A program made the position numbers and the translations under genes. 41,901 nucleotides of DNA from an uncultured Eubacterium sp. GTDB taxonomy: Bacteria > Bacillota > Clostridia > Oscillospirales > Acutalibacteraceae. The DNA lies in contig CAJOEV010000012.1 of assembly GCA_905233545.1 (NCBI GenBank), positions 1 to 41,901 of the forward strand, read 5' to 3'. Numbering within the stretch: position 1 is the stretch's first letter; each line of letters opens with the position of its first letter. The notes under the pieces are model-generated. The model was not told the DNA's origin. It was given only the letters and a program-made list of their open reading frames with translations, and did no database searches. This document shows positions 6,897 to 15,086 of the stretch, piece after piece.

Positions 6897-8606
6897 TTAA
6901 TTGAAGCCAAGTCCTCCACTGGAACTGCCGCCGCTTGATTTACCTCCGCTTGATTTACTGCCGCCGCTCTTCTTACCTGATGATCTTTTTCTGTTGCTGC
7001 CCGACGATCTGCGGCGTTGTGTTGCCGGCGGACGGGTTGTTGTTGTGTAGTTCTGTGCAGTTTCGAAATAGAATTCTTTATTGAAATCCGTTATTTCAGC
7101 ACCAATCGAAATGGACTGGCTGAGAACTGTTCCTGTCTTATATGCATTGCTCCTAACTGATGAGAAGTGGATATTATCAGCATCAAATCCGTTGTCTACA
7201 AGCCACTTTTTGGTTTCGCTCGAAGATTTGCCGATAAAGTTCTGCATTTCTACAGGAGGAACAGTAACCGTAAAGGTTATGCTCTTTATCTTATTAAGAT
7301 CTGTTTCGCCATCCGGTTTAACCAACTGTTTTCTGATTATCTTTTTGTCATCCTTGAGCTTTGTGTCAATCTGATATTTATACTTGATTTTCAAATCATA
7401 CTCTTCGTCAATCTCATCCAGTTCACTCTGAACATCATTCAGATTATGTTCGCGATAGTCTTTGAGAGTATCCGAGCTCACGGCTGTAGTGGTCGTCTTA
7501 TTATCGATAGTTGCTTTTACTAATACGATTGAAACAATCGCTGCCACAGCGGCTATAATCGCAACAACAATTATTATCTTTGACTTTTTACCGAGTTTTC
7601 CCGAATAATCCTTCTTCTTCTCTTCAATAACACGTTTAACAGAGCCCGTGCTGTTGAGCTCATTAAGGAAGGTTTCGCAATCGGGAGTTCTGTATTGCCT
7701 GTTGACATTCAGCGCATTCATAATTGCGTTGTTAACATTTTCAGGAATGTCAATTCCCAGCTCAAGCGGAGCTTTAAGTGTGTCGTTGTTCGAACGTTCA
7801 ACAGCATCGGGAGGAACAATTCCCGTTATTGCATAATACATAACAGCCGCTATTGAATAAACATCAACCGACGGGTCAGGAGTGATATCCTCCCTGTACA
7901 TCTCAACGGGTGAATAACCTTTTTTGGTTATTACATTAAGATTGATATTTGAGCCCGAGGTTGCAAGCTTTGAACCGCCGAAGCTTAAAAGCTTAACCTG
8001 CCTGTCCCTTGTCATAATTATATTGTCGGGTGAAATATTATAATTAATAATTCCTTTTGAATGAATCAACGCAAGTGACTGAAGAAGCGGTTCAATTATC
8101 TGCGAAAAATCACTCCACTGAAGAATTCCGTTGCTGAGCACTTTGCTGAGCGGAAGTCCGTCAATATATTCAGCAACCGAATATGCGGTTGAGTTATTAA
8201 CAAAAACATCAAGAACCGCAGCAACAGAGCTTATTGAATTAGAAAGATTCATAAGGCTTGTTGCTTCCTCGATAAACGCTCTCAATCCCGATTCGAACTG
8301 CTTTTCCTTCTCGCCGTCGTAAGTACTGATTTCGTTCTGGCCGGGCATTCTTGAGGCAAAATCGGTTGGGAAGTATTCTTTGATAACAACCTTCCTGTCT
8401 GCACCTAAATCATAAGCCAGATAAGTTATTCCGAATTTTCCTCCTGACAAAGCTTTGCCTATTACATACCTGTTTTCAAGAATTGTTCCAACTCTTAAAA
8501 AGTACGGCTCAGGCTGTTCAAATTCTTTTGCGCTTCCGCATACAGGACAGTATTCCATACTTGAATCATATTCCTGCATGCATCCCAGACATCTGATTTT
8601 ATCCAT
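6897..8606 (-). CDS. Zinc-ribbon pseudokinase with TM segment and PASTA-like domain
   Basis: 569 residues. The N-terminal zinc ribbon has CLGC...CPVC (Cys 6, 9, 20, 23). A kinase fold spans about residues 46-315 with lysine 76 kept (VVIKEYFP). The HRD motif is replaced by N188-Y189-N190 (INYNISPDN) and DFG by S208-F209-G210 (LLSFGG), so both catalytic and metal-binding Asp are gone. A TM helix (IIIVVAIIAAVAAIVSIVLV, about 345-365) leads to an extracellular part with one PASTA-like unit near 450-510 and a basic Ser/Gly tail. It is probably an allosteric partner or scaffold of the active kinases upstream. The rest of the frame is intact and the ribosome site AAGGAG is good, so it is not simply a pseudogene. 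Confidence 0.85.
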   Translation of the reverse strand: MDKIRCLGCMQEYDSSMEYCPVCGSAKEFEQPEPYFLRVGTILENRYVIGKALSGGKFGITYLAYDLGADRKVVIKEYFPTDFASRMPGQNEISTYDGEKEKQFESGLRAFIEEATSLMNLSNSISSVAAVLDVFVNNSTAYSVAEYIDGLPLSKVLSNGILQWSDFSQIIEPLLQSLALIHSKGIINYNISPDNIIMTRDRQVKLLSFGGSKLATSGSNINLNVITKKGYSPVEMYREDITPDPSVDVYSIAAVMYYAITGIVPPDAVERSNNDTLKAPLELGIDIPENVNNAIMNALNVNRQYRTPDCETFLNELNSTGSVKRVIEEKKKDYSGKLGKKSKIIIVVAIIAAVAAIVSIVLVKATIDNKTTTTAVSSDTLKDYREHNLNDVQSELDEIDEEYDLKIKYKYQIDTKLKDDKKIIRKQLVKPDGETDLNKIKSITFTVTVPPVEMQNFIGKSSSETKKWLVDNGFDADNIHFSSVRSNAYKTGTVLSQSISIGAEITDFNKEFYFETAQNYTTTTRPPATQRRRSSGSNRKRSSGKKSGGSKSSGGKSSGGSSSGGLGFN

Positions 8607-8638
8607 AATTACTCCTTATATATAAACAGTTTTCTTGT

Positions 8639-10447
8639 TTAATAAATTCTGATTTTTCGCGTTTTACTCCAGTCGGAGTAGTATTTTTTCCCGCTTACGG
8701 TTTTATATGTTCTGACTTTAATATAATACGGTTTATTGTATTTTATCTTATAAGTAATTGATTTTGTGCTTGATTTAACGGTTTTGGATGTCTTTTTACT
8801 GTAGTTCTGATCCTCACCGATATATATCTGATACCCTGAAATACTACTTACTCTCGGAAGACTGATTTTCAACTTGTTTTTCTTCTGCAAAGATAATTGC
8901 TTGTTTGTAATTGAAACAGACTTTGGAGCAATTGTGTAATTCAGAGTTATGCTGCCTTTATAGTTGTTTTTAAAAGTAACTGTTGCTGAGGCAGTACCGA
9001 TATTTTTGCTGTTTTTGTATGTTACACTGTAATTATCATCCCAAATATAATTATCTTTTGAATCAAAAACAACTACCTCGGGCTTAATTGATTTACCCGT
9101 ATAAGTTAATTTCTTGGATGAAAGAAATACATTGCTTTTTTTCAAAGCGGGTATGTTTTCTGTTCTGATATTCTTGCCGCATACAGCACAGGTTTCTTTT
9201 ATCTTGCCCGACGATGAAAATGTTGCTTTTACAAGGCTTTCAGAAATCTCAGTATGGTCGCATGTTATTTTATTAATTCCGACTTTATATGAGCCGCTCA
9301 TTTCGTCGCTGTATAAGCCTGAATAAATCTCGTATGTTTTGCCGGACGTAAGATATCTTATCATTCTGAAATTCGAATCATATCCGCTGTCATCATCGCC
9401 GCACAAATAATTATCGTTTTCGTACAGACTTGCGACAGTATCATATGAAGAAATACTGCAAATTTCATATACACCTGTTTCACTTGGTGTAAAATAGTAG
9501 GAATCACGCGAACCCTCTGAAACACTCGCAGTATATTTAGCACCTGTTCCCCATATTCCGTAGTATTCCGGATAACATTCTCCGCCTTCAATAGAATCAA
9601 CGAACTCAACGCTTGATATACCTGTGTATTCTTCATAACTGTTTGCATCAATCCAGCCAAAGAAAACATTGTCTCCGTTATCTGATTGCTCAGGCAGCTC
9701 AATAGTGCTGTCATATGGAATCAATACCGTTGAATACGAACTGTATCCGGGGTACAGCGTAACAAGTTCATATGTAAAGGAATATGTTGTTCTGTTATAG
9801 CTTCCGTCAAAAACATCAACATAATATGTTCCCGCTTTTGAAGCAGTACCTTTAGTTGAAATGCTTGTTCTGTTATTGTAGCTATTCGGATAATTATCTG
9901 AAAACTCATCATTTGTTCCGAAATAAATGAACGCAATTCCGTTATCATCCGTGATGCTAAGATTTATTATCTGAGTTGAGGATAAGTCGCTTGTGGTTGA
10001 TGCGGACACATCGGGCGCAATTTCGTCATACTTACTCATTCTGACAGTAAATGAACCCGTTGCGTCACTGTAACATCTTGCACTGAAATAATACTTCTTC
10101 TGGGCTTCAAGATAATAAACCAGCTTGAAGTTTCTGCCTTCACCCGAATCGTCATCTGTTTCAATAACCGAACCCGATGAATCACAAATACTTCCCATAG
10201 GGTCTACATTTGTGCCCCATGAGGTAAAAACATAATAAGCGCTCGCGGACGGTGTAAATGAATAATACTGTGATTCGCCTGAACTTGATATACTGCAGCT
10301 CACATTAGTTTCCGCTGTTATTGCGCTGGCAGTGCCGATTGTTGTTCCGCCAAACGCTTCAATCGGTGTAATCATACTGAGAAAAAAGGCTGCGCACATT
10401 ATTATTGACACTATTCTTTTTTCCGAAATTTTCATTTTATCTTTCAC
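8639..10447 (-). CDS. Secreted PPC-like/Ig-like/Fn3-like surface protein
   Basis: 602 residues from a GTG start at 10447 with AAGG seven bases away; the ATG four codons later lacks a site. A signal sequence (IVSIIMCAAFFLSMITPIEA) is followed by two prepeptidase-C-like beta domains (SQYYSFTPSASAYYVF and YYFTPSETGVYEI, each with a DDDSG turn). Then come one CDH..CAVC unit like the repeats in the two downstream proteins, an Ig-like domain (YTGKSIKPEVVV...) and an Fn3-like end (YKTVSGKKYYSDWSKTRK). No protease domain or sorting signal is present. It shares its terminal module with the other two secreted proteins, which supports a common role as exported or surface components. The function is unknown. 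Confidence 0.7.
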   Translation of the reverse strand: MKDKMKISEKRIVSIIMCAAFFLSMITPIEAFGGTTIGTASAITAETNVSCSISSSGESQYYSFTPSASAYYVFTSWGTNVDPMGSICDSSGSVIETDDDSGEGRNFKLVYYLEAQKKYYFSARCYSDATGSFTVRMSKYDEIAPDVSASTTSDLSSTQIINLSITDDNGIAFIYFGTNDEFSDNYPNSYNNRTSISTKGTASKAGTYYVDVFDGSYNRTTYSFTYELVTLYPGYSSYSTVLIPYDSTIELPEQSDNGDNVFFGWIDANSYEEYTGISSVEFVDSIEGGECYPEYYGIWGTGAKYTASVSEGSRDSYYFTPSETGVYEICSISSYDTVASLYENDNYLCGDDDSGYDSNFRMIRYLTSGKTYEIYSGLYSDEMSGSYKVGINKITCDHTEISESLVKATFSSSGKIKETCAVCGKNIRTENIPALKKSNVFLSSKKLTYTGKSIKPEVVVFDSKDNYIWDDNYSVTYKNSKNIGTASATVTFKNNYKGSITLNYTIAPKSVSITNKQLSLQKKNKLKISLPRVSSISGYQIYIGEDQNYSKKTSKTVKSSTKSITYKIKYNKPYYIKVRTYKTVSGKKYYSDWSKTRKIRIY

Positions 10448-10485
10448 GCTGTTACCTTCACTATCTATATCTGTTATGAAAAGAA

Positions 10486-12123
10486 TTATTCGTCTTCAAA
10501 ATGGATTGCAGGAGCGCTTTTGCGTTTGTGAGTGGATTTAGCACGAGTCCTTCTGCGGGTCGTGTATCTTCTTGTTGTTGTTGTAATATGCTTTGCATAA
10601 TAAACAGTAACCTTGTTTTTAACCGGAACTCTCTTTCCGACTTGCGGTGAAACTTTGAAAACAAGACCTTCTTTATAGTTATTGTTTATCTGCTGAACGA
10701 ATTCATAGTTGATAAAGCCTGCATCTTTAAGCGTTTTTTTAGCTTCGCTTACTGTCTGACCCGAAAGAGAAGGAATATTACCTCTCTTAATCGGAGCTTT
10801 TGCAACCTTAAGCTCAACCTTACCCGTTACTTCCTCAATCGGCGTTTTGGGAGAAACACTCTGGAACGAGATTCGTTCCTCTCCCTCTTTAGTGCCCTTG
10901 AGCTCATATGTTCCGCTAACATAATAATCAACACCGTAATCCTCAAGGGTTTTAAACGCTTCGTCCTTCTCCATTGCATACAAATCGGGAAGAACCTTTC
11001 CGTGGTCGGAGGTGTATTTGCTGATATCCGAGGTTGAAGCAATAATAACAATTATTGCGGCAACGGCAGCAACAGCACCTGCAAATATGCCAATCTTTGT
11101 TTTCTTTGAAAGTTTAACTACTGTTTTATCTTTGGTTTTGATAAGAACTCTTTCAAGCTGAATGTCCCCTCTAAGAGCGTCGGCAAATTCCTTTGCGCTC
11201 TGAATTCTGTGTTCAGGCTTAACATTCAGTGCGTTCATAATTGCGTTTTCAATATTTTCGGGAATAGGAAAGCCCATTTCCGTAGGAGTTTGTAAATCGT
11301 CGTTATCAACTCTGTAACAGCTGTCCTTCGGAATCTTTCCTGTTATCAGGTGATACATAACGGCTGCCATTGCATAAACATCCGTCCACGGACCCTGATT
11401 CCCCTGGGAAGAATACTGCTCCCACGGTGAGTAGCCGGGTTTTACGAGAACCGACATACTCTTGCTGTAATGCGTTGTTGCAGTTCTTGCGGAACCGAAG
11501 TCAAGCAAAACAACATCATCGCCGTTTACCTTAATGTTATCGGGCGCAATATCTCTGTGGATAATATGCTCCTGATGAACCTTATCAAGAACATCAAGAA
11601 CGGGAACGATATACCTGATAACATCCTCATACGGTAACGGTCCGTTTTCACGGAGCAATTCCATAAGAGTTTTTCCCTCAACAAAGTCCATTATAATATA
11701 TGCAGTATAATTGGCTGCAAAGCTGTCGTAGATATGAACGATATGAGGCAGGCTGTTGAGCTTTGCAAGTCTTAAAGCCTCATCAACAAAGCTGTTTAAT
11801 CCCGCTTCAAACTGATATGATTTTTCGCCATCGTAAGGGCAAACCTCGGTGTCACCCAACAGTCGGGTTCCGAATTCTGTAGGAAAGTACTCTTTAATAG
11901 CTACCTTTTTATCGAGAACGGTATCCCATGCGATATAGGTTATTCCGAAACCGCCCGAACCGATTGCATTTCCGATAATATATCTGTCGTTGAGCATATA
12001 TCCGGGGTCAAGATGATAGCTCTCCTTCTTCGGAGTTGACTGATCAAATCCGCAGTGGGGGCAAACACTTGACTTTTCTATATCAAAATCGTTCATACAA
12101 TTTATACATTTTGCCTGTTTCAC
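10486..12123 (-). CDS. Zinc-ribbon Ser/Thr protein kinase with two PASTA domains
   Basis: 545 residues. Zinc ribbon CINC...CPHC (Cys 6, 9, 21, 24); kinase domain about 47-320 with GSGGFG (55-60), VAIKE (Lys 77), HRDIAPDN (189-196) and DFG (208-210), all intact. A TM helix lies at about 343-363. Outside are two PASTA-like units (about 374-445 and 447-512) and a basic Thr/Arg-rich tail (TTTTRRYTTRRRTR). PASTA kinases of Gram-positives (PknB/PrkC/Stk1) sense muropeptides or lipid II, so a cell-wall signal is plausible. The start is GTG (12123) with AAGGG upstream. It is the closest candidate partner of the downstream pseudokinase, which has the same layout. Confidence 0.9.
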   Translation of the reverse strand: MKQAKCINCMNDFDIEKSSVCPHCGFDQSTPKKESYHLDPGYMLNDRYIIGNAIGSGGFGITYIAWDTVLDKKVAIKEYFPTEFGTRLLGDTEVCPYDGEKSYQFEAGLNSFVDEALRLAKLNSLPHIVHIYDSFAANYTAYIIMDFVEGKTLMELLRENGPLPYEDVIRYIVPVLDVLDKVHQEHIIHRDIAPDNIKVNGDDVVLLDFGSARTATTHYSKSMSVLVKPGYSPWEQYSSQGNQGPWTDVYAMAAVMYHLITGKIPKDSCYRVDNDDLQTPTEMGFPIPENIENAIMNALNVKPEHRIQSAKEFADALRGDIQLERVLIKTKDKTVVKLSKKTKIGIFAGAVAAVAAIIVIIASTSDISKYTSDHGKVLPDLYAMEKDEAFKTLEDYGVDYYVSGTYELKGTKEGEERISFQSVSPKTPIEEVTGKVELKVAKAPIKRGNIPSLSGQTVSEAKKTLKDAGFINYEFVQQINNNYKEGLVFKVSPQVGKRVPVKNKVTVYYAKHITTTTRRYTTRRRTRAKSTHKRKSAPAIHFEDE

Positions 12124-12142
12124 ATCTCGTCACCCTTTAGTG

Positions 12143-14329
12143 TTAAGAAATATCGTTGTAATTACTTTTTTTATTCTTTGATTTTTCAATTATTTGTTTG
12201 GTCTTCTTATCAACATCATCGAGTTCGTCATAAGGAATAGTTTTAACATTTTTAATGTCGTTGTTATTATAAATGAACTCATATTTGTCGTAATAACCAA
12301 TCGAATCAGTTGTGCTTGTCAGCATGGGAAGATAGTGGGTATCAGAACCGACACGAATCATATCCCTTTGTCCTTCATAGTTGCAAAGAAGGAAATAGAG
12401 GAAGAGATTGGATGTATTTCTGTTTACAATGCTTGTTGAATCCGAAATGCACCAGAGTTCGGGGAAAACATATGTGTCTTTAACACCGTCTCCCGTAAGC
12501 CTTGAAACGCTGAAGCTTGCAGAACCCATTCTGCTCTTTTCAAGAATGTCGCTGTATTCAGACATCATTCCGACATAATACATTGCGTTGTTACTGTTTT
12601 TAACAAAGAGCTTCTGAGGCTTGATATATTTACCGTCGCTGAAGGTTTTGCTTGAGTCAAACAGCATCTGAGCTGTATCCCCGTCAAGTTTTCCTGCACC
12701 GTAGGCATACGACGCATTCATAACAGCATTGGGGTTGCAGATAAGAGAATAGCTGAAACCTGAAAGCTTCTTCGCATCAACGAGCTCCTCAAGACTTGTT
12801 GACTTTTTCGGAACTTTGTTCTTTGAATTATCCGTATAGGTATAAAGAACGGGCATATCAAAACAAACTGCCAACTTGTTATGCTCCTGAAATTCATCAA
12901 GCATAACATCATATGCAAGGGCTGTCTCACCCTTTTCAACCCTTTTAATCAGCGGGTTAAGGGAAATTGCATGTTCGTCAAATGTTGAACTTGTTGACTG
13001 ATAAATGTCAGGTGCTTTTCCATTTTCAAACGCTTTTTTCAGTTTGCTTTCATACTGGTCTTCGGGAATTCCGACAGCTTTAACATTTGTGTTATCAAGC
13101 GTATCCTTCTGGGATTTTGCAAATTTTTTGAAATCCTGAGCTGCTTTTTCCCATCTTGCGTTCATTTCTTCATCGCCTGAATCAACATACCAAAGAGTTA
13201 TTGTTGTGTTTTTCTTAGGTACAATGCTGTTCATGCTCTTAACCATATAAGCTGCAAAAACCGATCCAATCATAGCAACAACTATAACTGAAACAATGCA
13301 GGCATTACGGATTTTCTTTTTTCTTATTTCGATTTCAGGGAAATCAGCCTTCTTCTTTCCTGTTATTGCATCAATGAAATCCTGCATTGACGAAAATCTG
13401 TTGTGTTCTTTTAAAGCCATTGCTTTCATAATGGCTTTATCTGCATAAAGCGGAAGGTCTATCCCCTGCTTTGACAGTCTCTGAAGGGTGTCGTTTTCAA
13501 TTCTGTCTATGGATTCGGGCGGTATCTGACCTGTAAGTACAGCATAGAATACTGCTCCGATTGAATAAATATCCGAACAAGGAGTTACCTCCGAGTTTGC
13601 TCTGTACTGTTCAGGGGGAGTATATCCCAGCTTCATAACAACAGAACCGAAAGTGTCCTCATCGACTACATCGTCTTCAAACTGTGCTGCACCGAAATCG
13701 ATTAATTTAACCGTTCCGTCATCACAAATAAATATGTTATCGGGGCTTACATCCTTATGTATAACGCCGCCGCTGTGTATCACTTTAAGCGCCTGCATAA
13801 TCGGCATAATTGTATTTAATGCAGACTCGAAGCTCATTTGGTTTTCTATGGTGTCAATGTACTGTCTCAGAGTCATTCCCTCTAAGAATTCCATTACAAG
13901 ATATGCAGTATTGTTTGCTTCGAAGAAATCATAGATTCTTACAATACTGTTGCATTCGGAAAACTGAGCCATAACGCGGGCTTCTTTCATAAATCTCTGC
14001 TTAAGCTTTATGAATGCTTCGCGTCTTTCATCATTTACCGGAATAACCTCCAATGAGGGAGGCATACGAGTTACCATACTGTTCTGGGTCGGTAAAAGCT
14101 CTTTGATGGCAACTACTGTTTCAAGGCGCATGTCATATGCTTTATAAACAACGCCGAAACCGCCGTTGTTGATAACACGGCCAATGATATATCTGTTATT
14201 TAATATAGTTCTCGGATAAAGATGGCATATTTGCTTTGGTTTGTCTGTCTGAATATAACCGCAATGCATGCAAACCTCTTCACCGCCTGTTGATTGAAAA
14301 CAATTTATACAAATATCTTTAATGTCCAT
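12143..14329 (-). CDS. Ser/Thr kinase fused to an extracellular solute-binding-protein-like domain
   Basis: 728 residues. Zinc ribbon CINC...CMHC (Cys 7, 10, 20, 23); kinase domain about 47-325 with NNGGFG, VAIKE (Lys 76), HKDVSPDN (191-198, Arg of HRD replaced by Lys) and DFG (211-213), so probably active. A single TM (about 342-363) is followed by some 350 extracellular residues that read like a family-1 ABC solute-binding protein: an initial ITLWYVDSGDEEMN, then PDIYQSTSSTFDEH, YVFPELWCISDSTS and a helical C-terminal lobe. A sugar- or peptide-binding lobe as sensor of a eukaryotic-like kinase is unusual. The ATG (14329) has AGGAG overlapping the preceding PP2C stop. Ligand unknown. Confidence 0.85.
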   Translation of the reverse strand: MDIKDICINCFQSTGGEEVCMHCGYIQTDKPKQICHLYPRTILNNRYIIGRVINNGGFGVVYKAYDMRLETVVAIKELLPTQNSMVTRMPPSLEVIPVNDERREAFIKLKQRFMKEARVMAQFSECNSIVRIYDFFEANNTAYLVMEFLEGMTLRQYIDTIENQMSFESALNTIMPIMQALKVIHSGGVIHKDVSPDNIFICDDGTVKLIDFGAAQFEDDVVDEDTFGSVVMKLGYTPPEQYRANSEVTPCSDIYSIGAVFYAVLTGQIPPESIDRIENDTLQRLSKQGIDLPLYADKAIMKAMALKEHNRFSSMQDFIDAITGKKKADFPEIEIRKKKIRNACIVSVIVVAMIGSVFAAYMVKSMNSIVPKKNTTITLWYVDSGDEEMNARWEKAAQDFKKFAKSQKDTLDNTNVKAVGIPEDQYESKLKKAFENGKAPDIYQSTSSTFDEHAISLNPLIKRVEKGETALAYDVMLDEFQEHNKLAVCFDMPVLYTYTDNSKNKVPKKSTSLEELVDAKKLSGFSYSLICNPNAVMNASYAYGAGKLDGDTAQMLFDSSKTFSDGKYIKPQKLFVKNSNNAMYYVGMMSEYSDILEKSRMGSASFSVSRLTGDGVKDTYVFPELWCISDSTSIVNRNTSNLFLYFLLCNYEGQRDMIRVGSDTHYLPMLTSTTDSIGYYDKYEFIYNNNDIKNVKTIPYDELDDVDKKTKQIIEKSKNKKSNYNDIS

Positions 14330-14338
14330 CCTGTTCTC

Positions 14339-15064
14339 CTAACTTATTCTTACAATTACTAAGGAAAGGTTGTCCATATTATTTCCTTTTCCTCTTTCAA
14401 ATGCGAGATTAATCAGATAATCCGCACTTTCCCTCGCTGTTTTAAACTTTTTTAAGCTCTTTGCAATATCTTTGCTGTTTATCCAATCCCAAAAGCCGTC
14501 ACTCATCATAACAAAACTATCGCGTTTAGAAAGCTTAACTTCTTTTTCCGATACTTCATAATCATTCGGACAATATGGAAGACATCTTAACAGCTTATTC
14601 CTGTCGGGATGCCGGCGAATTTCGCTTTGTTTTATTTCCCCCATATTCGCAAGCTGCTGGGGAACGCTGTGGTCGTTTGTTCTTAGAACAAACTTATTCT
14701 TTCTGAAATAGTAAATTCTTGAATCTCCGATATGGGCCCACTGCGCTTTGCCGTTATCAAAAACGAGCAAAGTGGCAGTGGTTTTCATATTTTTGAGATT
14801 TTGGTTTTCGAGTATTTTCTGATTAATACTCTTATCGGCGTTTTCAAAACAACTGGCAATTAAATCTGTATACTGATTTCTGTTTTTCGCTGTTTCAATA
14901 ATTGCGTTAACTGCAGCAGAGGAAGCTATTTCGCCTCCGCCGTGACCGCCCAGCCCGTCGCACAGAGTGAAAACATAGAATTCACCGTCTGAATATGAGC
15001 CGACGCAATCCTGATTAACACTGCGTTCACCGCAATTAGAATATTCAATAAAATCAACAGTCAT
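14339..15064 (-). CDS. PP2C-family protein phosphatase
   Basis: 241 residues, the length of a minimal Stp/PrpC phosphatase. All metal-binding motifs are present: VNQD (Asp 19), CDGLGGHGGGE (Asp 36), HIGDSRIYYF, MMSDGFWDWI and NMDNLSL. There is no TM or extra domain, so it is cytoplasmic. It sits nine bases before the kinase-SBP gene and 22 bases after the ABC permease. Its likely role is to reverse phosphorylation of the kinases, FHA ligands or transporter of this operon. The start ATG at 15064 has AGGGG. Confidence 0.92.
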   Translation of the reverse strand: MTVDFIEYSNCGERSVNQDCVGSYSDGEFYVFTLCDGLGGHGGGEIASSAAVNAIIETAKNRNQYTDLIASCFENADKSINQKILENQNLKNMKTTATLLVFDNGKAQWAHIGDSRIYYFRKNKFVLRTNDHSVPQQLANMGEIKQSEIRRHPDRNKLLRCLPYCPNDYEVSEKEVKLSKRDSFVMMSDGFWDWINSKDIAKSLKKFKTARESADYLINLAFERGKGNNMDNLSLVIVRIS

Positions 15065-15086
15065 TTTAAAACCCCTGTAGTATCAA

